A stretch of DNA of 64,000 nt from Archivesica marissinica (Eukaryota > Mollusca > Bivalvia > Venerida > Vesicomyidae). Of this stretch, positions 37,897-49,192 are shown in pieces (position 1 is the stretch's first letter; each line of letters starts with the position of its first letter). Where the stretch lies: contig CM026390.1 of the NCBI GenBank assembly GCA_014843695.1, forward strand, positions 8,477,481 to 8,541,480. Reading direction: 5' to 3'. The notes beneath the pieces were generated by a model. The model worked only from the letters and a program-made list of their open reading frames with translations, was not told where the DNA came from and ran no database searches. A program made the position numbers and the translations under genes.

Positions 37897-38732
37897 GTAG
37901 TATTTCTACATTTTACACCCAATTAAAGATGTTGAATTGTTAAACACACGGTGAGATTAACCGATAGATTAACCGTGAAATACGATATACAAATCTATCG
38001 AACATTTATGGGGTCCAATATTTGGACGTGCCGGTGTTTAGGTCAAAATCACCCATTTGTGAAATTACTCAATTGAAGCAGTCGACGGGGGAAAATGATA
38101 AAACAAAACGATTAAAATCCCTAAGCAAAATCGATAACTCAACACTTTGTTATACGCTGAACCCCCATTGAAATTTATTATTCAAAATTTGGATCGATTC
38201 CAATTATGCCTATTATTGATAGATCTTTAAACAATTAAACACGCTCTATATAGGTACATGACGTCTTGTTTCAAATCGTATTGTTCTTTTGTCGGACTGT
38301 TGTCATCACAGAAATATCCGACATGCGAAGTTCTCGAAGTCACAAACGCCGCGCTCTTTAGATCTTAGACTGAACGATATTCTGATGACAAAAACCAATG
38401 CTGCCACTCGCTAAATGGCGATATGACGTCGTGCTTAGACGACACCATAAACGACGACTCTGACACTTTGAGACAGAAAGCGATCAAAGACTATATCAAA
38501 ACTCATAGCTAATGAAGCAAATGGCTCGAGGCTTCAATTTAATTCCAATCCCTATTATTGGGTATTTAACCGGGAGTGTTGATGCATCCCGTCAACTTAT
38601 TCATTCTTATCTAATAACCTTTGTTCTGCCAACGTATACATGTTCTGGACCTAGGCGCCTGCTATTCGACTTATCCTAATTGTTAACATGAATAATAAAG
38701 CCCGTGAAACCAGTGAGCCAAGCAAACTCGAT
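37897..38732. other. Low-copy spacer, no gene recognised
   Basis: About 840 bp of unique-looking sequence, slightly less AT-rich near 38320-38480. No frame, splice pattern or repeat end I recognise. A TATATA-like motif followed by TGACGTC near 38250 is not enough to call a promoter. Confidence 0.5.
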
Positions 38733-39068
38733 CAACATATTGCTGAACCGTATAAACATGCGACAACATATTGCTGAACCGTATAAACATGCGACAACAT
38801 ATTGCTGAACCGTATAAACATGCGACAACATATTGCTGAACTGTATAAACATGCGACAACATATTGCGGAACCGTATAAACATGCGACAGCATATTGCTG
38901 AACCGTATAAACATGCGACAACATATTGCTGAACCGTATAAACATGCGACAACATATTGCTGAACCGTATAAGCATGCGACAACATATTGCTGAACTGTA
39001 TAAACATGCGACAACATATTGCTGAACCGTATAAACATGCGACAACATATTGCTGAACCGTATAAACA
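38733..39068. repeat. 31-bp minisatellite (family B), about 11 units
   Basis: The 31-bp unit contains CGACAACATATTGCTGAACC and GTATAAACATG, with few substitutions (AACTGT, GCGGAAC, AAGCATG). All three minus-strand frames are open for 91-160 codons because the unit has no minus-strand stop. The array ends about 16 bp before a truncated SINE. Confidence 0.94.
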
Positions 39069-39084
39069 GCGACGAATCACCGAT

Positions 39085-39170
39085 AAAGTCTAAAATGACT
39101 AATCTCTTCAGGAGGCGTCGCTCATATGGGCAACCGGTAGCGACGATAAATAAACGTAAAAACACACATA
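39085..39170 (+). mobile_element. Truncated SINE, 3' end only (same family as 10034-10329)
   Basis: The segment matches the 3' half of the full-length SINE, in plus orientation: TCTAAAATGACTAATCTCTT, AGGAGGCGTCGCTCATATGG, CAACCGGTAGCGACGATAAA, then TAAACGTAAAAACACAC. The tRNA-like head is missing. It faces an inverted copy of the same family about 15 bp away, giving a tail-to-tail pair. Confidence 0.85.
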
Positions 39171-39185
39171 TTCAATACATTAGTT

Positions 39186-39446
39186 TATTTATCGTTTACC
39201 GGTTGCCCATATGAGTGACGCATAGTCATTTTAGATTTTTGGAGGATATTGCAATGATACAGACAGAGACCCATTCCAGAGTATCCCATGGTTCTTTTAC
39301 GTGCACGGTGTAAAGCACCGACACGAGACCTCGGTCTAAAGTATGAAAAGCTGAAAGACCGTTAATTTTATTAGGGTGAGGGGGAGATCGAACCTGCGAT
39401 CCCTGGATTACCAGTCCAACGTGTTGACCACTGGACTACAGACTAC
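39186..39446 (-). mobile_element. tRNA-derived SINE, minus strand, tail-to-tail with its neighbour
   Basis: Homologous along its length to the SINE at 10034-10329, with indels. Read on the minus strand it has a tRNA-like head with TAGTCCAGTGG, an anticodon-type stem with loop CTGGTAA, and a B-box-like GGTTCGATCTCC. These are followed by the ACCGAGGTCTCGTGTCGGTG body and the CATATGGGCAACCGGTAAAC tail. Relative to the full-length copy it has lost about 11 bp near 39225. No clear target-site duplication is visible. Confidence 0.85.
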
Positions 39447-39940
39447 CTATTGATGGTAGAACCGGGTCGTGATGGTTTGAGAGCTATCGCCAAATGTCGT
39501 GCGTTGATCGTACATGTAGTAACAATCGTGCACGTTGGACGAGCTCTGTAAATTGTATACAGTTTTCAGTAAACAGGGTCGTGGCTTATTTAACATTGCT
39601 TCTAATGAGAACTTATCTGATAGCATATTAGATAATATTGCAGTGCGTGCCTGAATATGAAATATACGGATAGTTGGGGAAACTGTACTGTGGTGTATGA
39701 GAACTCCCACTGCATAGTGCGGGACCTCGCACAAGTATTACCTGGTGTGGGTGTTGTTGTTGTAGACGCTACATGGAGGCTCGCCAACACTGTAATGGAA
39801 ATTAAGAACAAAGATTTTACACAAAATTATTGATTTATATCTGTTTTTCTCCAATTAACTTATTAATATTTTAGTTTTAAATTAAAACTTTTAATATAAT
39901 AAGGCATTATTTTTTGTATTTCTATTAAAAGTTTAAAACT
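39447..39940. other. Low-copy spacer, no gene recognised
   Basis: About 490 bp of unique-looking DNA, ending in an AT-rich stretch (39820-39930). A minus-strand frame of 95 codons (39447-39734) starts beside the SINE head and has no recognisable domain. Confidence 0.5.
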
Positions 39941-40090
39941 GATTGCGAAACAAAGCGTTGACAGCTTATCATTAATCACTCTCATTGGTGCAGATGAACA
40001 CGTATATGAGGTCGTTTGTGCGGAATGTAACCGGAGTACCTGGAGAAAACTCATCTGTCCCATCTAGGGACCACCGTAGAGTTTCACATA
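39941..40090 (-). mobile_element. Dispersed-repeat fragment, possibly a SINE tail
   Basis: On the minus strand it contains GAGTTTTCTCCAGGTACTCC followed by GGTTACATTCCGCAC. From memory this wording resembles a repeat widespread in invertebrate genomes. Its far end (GTGATTAATGATAAG ... TTTGTTTCGCAATC) is similar to the far end of the element at 51395-51509, which suggests a shared 3' tail. The family is not identified. Confidence 0.4.
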
Positions 40091-40113
40091 CTTCAATGTG
40101 TGATGATCTAACA

Positions 40114-41130
40114 AGATGAGAGGCGAGCTTGGTACGGTCGATGCTAACCACTGTGGTTAGAGGCGAGCTTGGCACGGTCGATGCTAACCACTGTGGTGAG
40201 AGGCGAGCTTGGCACGGTCGATGCTAACCACTGTGATGAGAGGCGAGCTTGGCACGGTCGATGCTAACCACTGTGGTGAGAGGCGAGCTTGGCACGGTCG
40301 ATGCTAACCACTGTGGTGAGAGGCTAGCTTGGCACGGTCGATGCTAACCACTGTGATGAGAGGCGAGCTTGGCACGGTCGATGCTAACCACTGTGATGAG
40401 AGGCGAGCTTGGCACGGTGCTAACCACTGTGATGAGAGGCGAGCTTGTTACGGTGCTAACCACTGTGATGAGAGGCGAGCTTGGCACGGTGCTAACCACT
40501 GTGATGAGAGGCGAGCTTGGCACGGTGCTAACCACTGTGATGAGAGGCAAGCTAGGCACGCTGCTAACTACTGCACTGCAGTGAGAAGCCATCTTGGCAC
40601 GGTGCTAACCACTGCAGTGAGAAGCGAGCTTGGCACGGTGATAACCACTGCAGTGAGAAGCCATCTTGGTACGGTGCTAACCACTGCAGTGAGAAGCCAT
40701 CTTGGCACGGTGCTAACCACTGCAGTGAGAAGCGAGCTTGACACGGTGCTAACCACTGCAGTGAGAAGCCATCTTGGCACGGTGCTAACAACTGCAGTGA
40801 GAAGCGAGCTTGGCACGGTGCTAACCACTGCAGTGAGAAGCCATCTTGGCACGGTGCTAACCACTGCAGTGAGAAGCGAGCTTGGCACGGTGCTAACCAC
40901 TGCAGTGAGAAGCGAGCTTGGCACGGTGCTAACCACTGCAGTGAGAAGCGAGCTTGGCACGGTGCTAACCACTGCAGTGAGAAGCCATCTTGGCACGGTG
41001 CTAATCACTGCAGTGAGAAGCGAGCTTGGCACGGTGCTAACCACTGCAGTGAGAAGCGAGCTTGGCACGGTGCTAACCACTGCAGTGAGAAGCGAGCTTG
41101 GCACGGTGCTAACCACTGCTATAAGAAGCG
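40114..41130. repeat. Composite 40-bp to 36-bp minisatellite
   Basis: Three zones of one lineage. Up to about 40414 the unit is 40 bp (GGTCGATGCTAACCACTGTG, GTGAGAGGCGAGCTTGGCAC). At about 40415-40575 it is 36 bp, having lost CGAT. From about 40576 it is 36 bp with CACTGCAGTGAGAAG replacing CACTGTGATGAGAGG. In the third zone, GCGAGCTTGG and GCCATCTTGG subtypes alternate irregularly. The 36-bp period opens a plus-strand frame (12-residue period) from 40329 to 41273; it is not a gene. The array adjoins the 22-bp array with no spacer. Confidence 0.94.
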
Positions 41131-41880
41131 GTCACTCAGTATATATAGTGTATTCATTCAGTACAGTCAAACCTGTGTTAGTGGTCACCTCTATTAAGCA
41201 GCCAACCTGTGTCCAGATTCCCAATATCTTGTCTTACTATGCTTATCCTCTATTTGGCATCCACCTGTGTTAAGCAGCCACCTTCTGTGATTACATTGGC
41301 GTGTTGCTTATGACACGTTTGACTGTATATACCGCGTAGTCACTCAGTGCATACATTGCAGTCGTTCGGTATATATCGTGTAGTCGTTCGGTATATATCG
41401 TGTAGTCGTTCGGTATATATCGTGTAGTCGTTCGGTATATATCGTGCAGTCGTTCGGTATATATCGTGTAGTCGTTCGGTATATATCGTGCAGTCGTTCG
41501 GTATATATCGTGTAGTCGTTCGGTATATATCGTGCAGTCGTTCGGTATATATCGTGCAGTCGTTCGGTATATATCGTGTAGTCGTTCGGTATATATCGTG
41601 CAGTCGTTCGGTATATATCGTGTAGTCGTTCGGTATATATCGTGTAGTCGTTCGGTATATATCGTGTAGTCGTTCGGTATATATCGTGTAGTCGTTCGGT
41701 ATATATCGTGTAGTCGTTCGGTATATATCGTGTAGTCGTTCGGTATATATCGTGTAGTCGTTCGGTATATATCGTGTAGTCGTTCGGTATATATCGTGTA
41801 GTCGTTCGGTATATATCGTGTAGTCGTTCGGTATATATCGTGTAGTCGTTCGGTATATATCGTGTAGTCATTCAGTATAT
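41131..41880. repeat. 22-bp minisatellite interrupted by a MITE
   Basis: About 27 units of 22 bp. The core unit starts GTCGTTCGGTATATATCG and ends TGTA (or TGCA). Edge units differ: GTCACTCAGTATATATAG at 41131, a TTCATTCAG unit split by the MITE, GTCACTCAGTGCATAC at 41339, and GTCATTCAGTATATAG at the right end. Unit phase is kept across the MITE once one TA is discounted. All minus-strand frames are open, which is a repeat artefact. Confidence 0.94.
41164..41325. mobile_element. 162-bp pogo/Tigger-like MITE with TA target duplication
   Basis: The terminal inverted repeats are CAGTCAAACCTGT (left) and ACACGTTTGACTG (right), 13 bp with one mismatch. TA dinucleotides flank both ends (41162-41163 and 41326-41327), as in Tc1/mariner/pogo transposition. 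CAGT termini and AACCTSTSTTA-type ends are typical of Tigger/pogo elements. The interior has no coding capacity, so it would depend on a transposase elsewhere. It sits in a single 22-bp repeat unit, and removing the element plus one TA leaves exactly 22 bp. Confidence 0.85.
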
Positions 41881-44800
41881 AGTGTTCCGTGCTGTATGCG
41901 AGTGTTCCTTGCTGTCTGCGAGTGCTCCGTGCTGTATGCGAGTGTTCCGTGCTGTATGCGAGTGTTCCTTGCTGTCTGCGAGCGTTCCGTGCTGTATGCG
42001 AGTGTTCCGTGCTGTATCTGTATGCGAGTGTTCCGTGCTGTATGCGAGTGTTCCTTGCTGTCTGCGAGCGTTCCGTGCTGTATGCGAGTGTTCCGTGCTG
42101 TATCTGTATGCGAGTGTTCCGTGCTGTATGCGAGTGTTCCTTGCTGTCTGCGAGCGTTCCGTGCTGTATGCGAGTGTTCCGTGCTGTATCTGTATGCGAG
42201 TGTTCCGTGCTGTATGCGAGTGTTCCTTGCTGTCTGCGAGCGTTCCGTGCTGTATGCGAGTGTTCCTTGCTGTCTGCGAGCGTTCCGTGCTGTATGCGAG
42301 TGTTCCTTGCTGTCTGCGAGCGTTCCGTGCTGTATGCGAGTGTTCCGTGCTGTCTGCGAGCGTTCCGTGCTGTAATCGAGTGTTCCGTGCTGTCTGCGAG
42401 TGTTCAGTGATGTATGCGAGTGTTCCTTGCTGTCTGCGAGTGTTCCGTGCTGAATGCGAGTGTTCCGTACTGTATCTGTATGCGAGTGTTCCGTGCTGTA
42501 TGCGAGTGTTCCTTGCTGTCTGCGAGCGTTCCGTGCTGTATGCGAGTGTTCCGTGCTGTATGCGAGTGTTCCGTGCTTTATGCGAGTATTCCGTGCTGTA
42601 TGCGAGTGTTCCGTGCTTTATGCGAGTGATCCGTGCTGTATGCGAGTGTTCCGTGCTTTATGCGAGTATTCCGTGCTGTATGCGAGTGTTCCGTGCTTTA
42701 TGCGAGTGATCCGTGCTGTATGCGAGTGTTCCGTGCTTTAAGCAAGTGTGCCGTGCTGTATGCGGGTGTCCCATGCTGTATGCGGGTGTTCCGTGCTGTA
42801 TGCGGGTGTTCCGTGCTATAGGCGAGTGTTCCATGCTGTATGCGAGTGTTCCGTGATGTATCCGTATGCGAGTGTTCCATGCTGTATGCGGGTGTTCCGT
42901 GCTGTATGCGAGTGTTCCGTGATGCATACGAGTGTTCCGTGCTGTATGCGAGTGTCCCGTGTTGTATGCGGATGTTCCGTGCTATATGCGGGTGTTCCGT
43001 GTCGTATGCGAGTGTTCCGTGCTGTATGCGAGTGTTCCGTGTCTTATGCGAGTATTCCGTGTTGTATGCGAGTGTTCCGTGCTGTATGCGAGTGTTCCGT
43101 GCTGTATGCGAGCGTTCCGTGTTGTATGCGAGTGTTCCGTGCTGTATGCGAGTGTTCCGTGCTTTATGCGAGTATTCCGTGCTGTATGCGAGTGTTCCGT
43201 GCTTTATGCGAGTGATCCGTGCTGTATGCGAGTGTTCCGTGCTTTAAGCAAGTGTGCCGTGCTGTATGCGGGTGTCCCATGCTGTATGCGGGTGTTCCGT
43301 GCTGTATGCGGGTGTTCCGTGCTATAGGCGAGTGTTCCATGCTGTATGCGAGTGTTCCGTGATGTATCCGTATGCGAGTGTTCCATGCTGTATGCGGGTG
43401 TTCCGTGCTGTATGCGAGTGTTCCGTGATGCATACGAGTGTTCCGTGCTGTATGCGAGTGTCCCGTGTTGTATGCGGATGTTCCGTGCTATATGCGGGTG
43501 TTCCGTGTCGTATGCGAGTGTTCCGTGCTGTATGCGAGTGTTCCGTGTCTTATGCGAGTATTCCGTGTTGTATGCGAGTGTTCCGTGCTGTATGCGAGTG
43601 TTCCGTGCTGTATGCGAGCGTTCCGTGTTGTATGCGAGTGTTCCGTGCTGTATGCGAGTGTTCCGTGTTGTATGCGAGCTTTCCGTGCTGTATGCGGGTG
43701 TGCCGTGCTGTATGCGGGTGTTCCGTGCTGTATGCGGGTGTCCCGTGCTGTATGCGAGCGTTCCGTGCTGTATGAGGGTGTGCCGTGATGTAAGCGGGTG
43801 TGCCGTGATGTATGCGGGTGTTCCTTGCTGTATGTGAGTGTTCCGTGCTGTATGTGGGTGTTCCGTGCTGTAAGTGAGTGTTCCGTGTTGTATGCGGGTG
43901 CCCAGTGCTGTATGCGAGTGTCCCGTGCTGTATGCGAGTGTTCCTTGCTGTATGCGAGTGTCCCGTGCTGTATGCGGGTGTACCGTGCTGTATGCGAGTG
44001 TCCCGTGCTGTATGCGGGTGTTCCGTGTTGTATGCGGGTGTTCCGTGCTATAGGCGAGTGTTCAGTGATGCATAAGTGTGTTCCGTGATGTATGCGAGTA
44101 TTCCGTGCTGTATGCGGGTGTTCCGTGCTGTATGCGGGTGTTCCGTGCTGTATGCGGGTGTTCCGTGCTGTATGCGAGTGTCCCGTGCTGTATGCGGGTG
44201 TTCCGTGTTGTATGCGGGTGTTCCGTGCTATAGGCGAGTGTTCAGTGATGCATAAGAGTGTTCCGTGCTGTATGTGAGTATTCCGTGCTGTATGCGGGTG
44301 TTCCGTGCTGTATGCGAGTATTCCGTGCTGTATGCGGGTGTTCCGTGCTGTATGCGGGTGTCCCGTGCTGTATGCGAGCGTTCCGTGCTGTATGTGAGTA
44401 TTCCGTGCTGTATGCGGGTGTTCCGTGCTGTATGCGAGTGTTCCGTGTTGTATGCGAGTGTTCCGTGTTGTATGCGAGTGTTCCGTGCTGTATGCGAGTG
44501 TTCCGTGCTGTATGCGAGTGTTCCGTGTTGTATGCGAGTGTTCCGTGCTGTATGCGAGTGTTCCGTGCTGTATGTGAGTGTTCCGTGTTGTATGCTGGTG
44601 CCCAGTGCTGTATGCGAGTGTCCCGTGCTGTATGCGAGTGTTCCTTGCTGTATACGAGTGTCCCGTGCTGTATGCGGGTGTACCGTGCTGTATGCGAGTG
44701 TCCCGTGCTGTATGCGGGTGTTCCGTGTTGTATGCGGGTGTTCCGTGCTATAGGCGAGTGTTCAGTGATGCATAAGAGTGTTCCATGCTGTATGCGAGTA

Positions 44801-47800
44801 TTCCGTGCTGTATGCGGGTGTTCCGTGCTGTATGCGGGTGTTCCATGCTGTATGCGGGTGTTCCGTGCTGTATGCGAGTGTCCCGTGCTGTATGCGGGTG
44901 TTCGTGTTGTATGCGGGTGTTCCGTGCTACTGGCGAGTGTTCAGTGATGCATAAGAGTGTTCCGTGCTGTATGCGAGTATTCCGTGCTGTATGCGAGTAT
45001 TCCGTGCTGTATGCGGGTGTTCCGTGCTGTATGTTAGTATTCCGTGCTGTATGCGGATGTTCCGTGCTGTATGCGAGTATTCCGTGCTGTATGCGGGTGT
45101 TCCGTGCTGTATGCGAGCGTTCCGTGCTGTATGTGAGTATTCCGTGCTGTATGCGTGTGTTCCGTGCTGTATGCGAGTGTTCCGTGTTGTATGCGAGTGT
45201 TCCGTGATGTCTGCGAGTGTTCCGTGCTGTATGCGAGTGTTCCGTGCTGTATGCGGGTGTTCCGTGCTGTATGCGAGTGTTCCGTGTTGTATGCGAGTGT
45301 TCCGTGATGTCTGCGAGTGTTCCGTGCTGTATGCGAGTATTCCGTGCTGAATGCGGGTGTTCCGTGCTGTATGTGAGTATTCCGTGCTGTATGCGGGTGT
45401 TCCGTGCTGTATGCGAGTGTTCCGTGTTGTATGCGAGTGTTCCGTGATGTCTGCGAGTGTTCCGTGCTGTATGCGAGTGTTCCGTGCTTTATGCGAGTAT
45501 TCCGTGCTGTATGCGAGTGTTCCGTGCTTTATGCGAGTGATCCGTGCTGTATGCGAGTGTTCCGTGCTTTAAGCAAGTGTGCCGTGCTGTATGCGTGTGT
45601 CCCATGCTGTATGCGGGTGTTCCGTGCTGTATGCGGGTGTTCCGTGCTATAGGCGAGTGTTCCATGCTGTATGCGAGTGTTCCGTGATGTATCCGTATGC
45701 GAGTGTTCCATGCTGTATGCGGGTGTTCCGTGCTGTATGCGAGTGTTCCGTGATGCATACGAGTGTTCCGTGCTGTATGCGAGTGTCCCGTGCTGTATGC
45801 GGATGTTCCGTGCTATATGCGGGTGTTCCGTGTCGTATGCGAGTGTTCCGTGCTGTATGCGAGTGTTCCGTGTCTTATGCGAGTATTCCGTGTTGTATGC
45901 GAGTGTTCCGTGCTGTATGCGAGTGTTCCGTGCTGTATGCGAGCGTTCCGTGTTGTATGCGAGTGTTCCGTGCTGTATGCGAGTGTTCCGTGTTGTATGC
46001 GAGCTTTCCGTGCTGTATGCGGGTGTGCCGTGCTGTATGCGGGTGTTCCGTGCTGTATGCGGGTGTCCCGTGCTGTATGCGAGCGTTCCGTGCTGTATGA
46101 GGGTGTGCCGTGATGTAAGCGGGTGTGCCGTGATGTATGCGGGTGTTCCTTGCTGTATGTGAGTGTTCCGTGCTGTATGTGGGTGTTCCGTGCTGTAAGT
46201 GAGTGTTCCGTGTTGTATGCGGGTGCCCAGTGCTGTATGCGAGTGTCCCGTGCTGTATGCGAGTGTTCCTTGCTGTATGCGAGTGTCCCGTGCTGTATGC
46301 GGGTGTACCGTGCTGTATGCGAGTGTCCCGTGCTGTATGCGGGTGTTCCGTGTTGTATGCGGGTGTTCCGTGCTATAGGCGAGTGTTCAGTGATGCATAA
46401 GTGTGTTCCGTGATGTATGCGAGTATTCCGTGCTGTATGCGGGTGTTCCGTGCTGTATGCGGGTGTTCCGTGCTGTATGCGGGTGTTCCGTGCTGTATGC
46501 GAGTGTCCCGTGCTGTATGCGGGTGTTCCGTGTTGTATGCGGGTGTTCCGTGCTATAGGCGAGTGTTCAGTGATGCATAAGAGTGTTCCGTGCTGTATGT
46601 GAGTATTCCGTGCTGTATGCGGGTGTTCCGTGCTGTATGCGAGTATTCCGTGCTGTATGCGGGTGTTCCGTGCTGTATGCGGGTGTCCCGTGCTGTATGC
46701 GAGCGTTCCGTGCTGTATGTGAGTATTCCGTGCTGTATGCGGGTGTTCCGTGCTGTATGCGAGTGTTCCGTGTTGTATGCGAGTGTTCCGTGTTGTATGC
46801 GAGTGTTCCGTGCTGTATGCGAGTGTTCCGTGCTGTATGCGAGTGTTCCGTGTTGTATGCGAGTGTTCCGTGCTGTATGCGAGTGTTCCGTGCTGTATGT
46901 GAGTGTTCCGTGTTGTATGCTGGTGCCCAGTGCTGTATGCGAGTGTCCCGTGCTGTATGCGAGTGTTCCTTGCTGTATACGAGTGTCCCGTGCTGTATGC
47001 GGGTGTACCGTGCTGTATGCGAGTGTCCCGTGCTGTATGCGGGTGTTCCGTGTTGTATGCGGGTGTTCCGTGCTATAGGCGAGTGTTCAGTGATGCATAA
47101 GAGTGTTCCATGCTGTATGCGAGTATTCCGTGCTGTATGCGGGTGTTCCGTGCTGTATGCGGGTGTTCCATGCTGTATGCGGGTGTTCCGTGCTGTATGC
47201 GAGTGTCCCGTGCTGTATGCGGGTGTTCGTGTTGTATGCGGGTGTTCCGTGCTACTGGCGAGTGTTCAGTGATGCATAAGAGTGTTCCGTGCTGTATGCG
47301 AGTATTCCGTGCTGTATGCGAGTATTCCGTGCTGTATGCGGGTGTTCCGTGCTGTATGTTAGTATTCCGTGCTGTATGCGGATGTTCCGTGCTGTATGCG
47401 AGTATTCCGTGCTGTATGCGGGTGTTCCGTGCTGTATGCGAGCGTTCCGTGCTGTATGTGAGTATTCCGTGCTGTATGCGTGTGTTCCGTGCTGTATGCG
47501 AGTGTTCCGTGTTGTATGCGAGTGTTCCGTGATGTCTGCGAGTGTTCCGTGCTGTATGCGAGTGTTCCGTGCTGTATGCGGGTGTTCCGTGCTGTATGCG
47601 AGTGTTCCGTGTTGTATGCGAGTGTTCCGTGATGTCTGCGAGTGTTCCGTGCTGTATGCGAGTATTCCGTGCTGAATGCGGGTGTTCCGTGCTGTATGTG
47701 AGTATTCCGTGCTGTATGCGGGTGTTCCGTGCTGTATGCGAGTGTTCCGTGTTGTATGCGAGTGTTCCGTGATGTCTGTGAGTGTTCCGTGCTGTATGCG

Positions 47801-49156
47801 AGTGTTCCGTGCTGTATGCGGGTGTTCCGTGCTGTATGCGAGTGTTCCGTGTTGTATGCGAGTGTTCCGTGCTGTATGCGGGTGTTCCGTACTGTATCTG
47901 TATGCGGGTGTTCCGTGATGTATGCGGGTGTTCCGTGATGTATGCTAGTGTTCCGTGCTGTATGCGGGTGTTCCGAGCTGTATGCGGGTGTCCCGAGCTG
48001 TATGCGGGTGTCCCGTGCTGTATGCGGGTGTCCCGTGCTGTATGCGGGTGTTCCGTGTTGTATGTGAGTATTCCGTGCTGTATGCGGATGTTCCGTGCTG
48101 TATGCGAGTATTCCGTGCTGTATGCGGGTGTTCCGTGCTGTATGTGAGTATTCCGTGCTGTATGCGGGTGTTCCGTGCTGTATGCGAGTATTCCGTGTTG
48201 TATGCGAGTGTTCCGTGATGTCTGCGAGTGTTCCGTGCTGTATGCGAGTGTTCCGTGCTGTATATGGGTGTTCCGTGCTGTATGCGAGTGTTCCGTGCTG
48301 TATGCGAGTGTTCCGTGATGTCTGCGAGTGTTCCAAGCTGTATGCGAGTATTCCGTGCTGTATGCGGGTGTTCCGTGCTGTATGCGGGTGTTCCGTACTG
48401 TATGCGGGTGTCCCGTGTTGTATGCGAGCGTTCCGTGCTGTATGTGAGTATTCCGTGATGTCTGCGAGTGTTCCGTGCTGTATGCGAGTGTTCCGTGCTG
48501 TATGCGGGTGTTCCGTGCTGTATGCGAGTGTTCCGTGTTGTATGCGAGTGTTCCGTGCTGTATGCGGGTGTTCCGTGCTGTATCTGTATGCGGGTGTTCC
48601 GTGATGTATGCGGGTGTTCCGTGATGTATGCGAGTGTTCAGTGCTGTATGCGGGTGTCCCGTGCTGTATGCGGGTGTCCCGTGCTGTATGCGGGTGTTCC
48701 GTGCTGTATGCGGGTGTCCCGTGCTGTATGCGGGTGTTCCGTGTTGTATGCGGGTGTTCCGTGTTGTATGCGGGTGTTCCGTGCTATAGGCGAGTGTTCA
48801 GTGATGCATAAGAGTGTTCCGTGCTGTATGCGGGTGTTCCGTGCTGTATGCGGGTGTTCCGTGCTGTATGCGGGTGTTCCGTGCTGTATGCGGGTGTTCC
48901 GTGCTGTATGCGTGTGTTCAGTGTTGTATGCGAGTGTTCCGTGCTGTATGCGGGTGTCCCGTGCTGTATGCAGGTGTTCCGTGCTGTATGCGGGTGTTCC
49001 GTGCTGTATGCGGGTGTTCCGTGCTGTATGCGTGTGTTCAGTGTTGTATGCGAGTGTTCCGTGCTGTATGCGGGTGTCCCGTGCTGTATGCGGGTGTTCC
49101 GTGCTGTATGCGGGTGTTCCGTGCTGTATGCGGGTGTTCAGTGTTGTATGCGTATG
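41881..49156. repeat. 20-bp satellite array, about 360 units, with large block duplications
   Basis: The 20-bp unit is GTGTTCCGTGCTGTATGCGA, with subtypes GAGT/GGGT, CTGT/TTGT/ATGT, GCGTTCC, TTCCTTG and insertions such as TATCTG. Variant patterns repeat with an exact offset of 2325 bp (about 43164-45488 versus 45489-47813) and a 506-bp offset further left. The unit contains no stop codon on either strand and 20 is not a multiple of three, so all six frames are open over long stretches. The resulting Cys-rich or His-rich peptides are not evidence of genes. Confidence 0.97.
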
Positions 49157-49192
49157 TTGTATACATGTACTTACAGTCGCTCACAGCATACT

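Noticed and set aside
38240..38300. Promoter with TATATA-like and TGACGTC motifs
   Set aside because: Short motifs in AT-rich DNA with no downstream gene; expected by chance.
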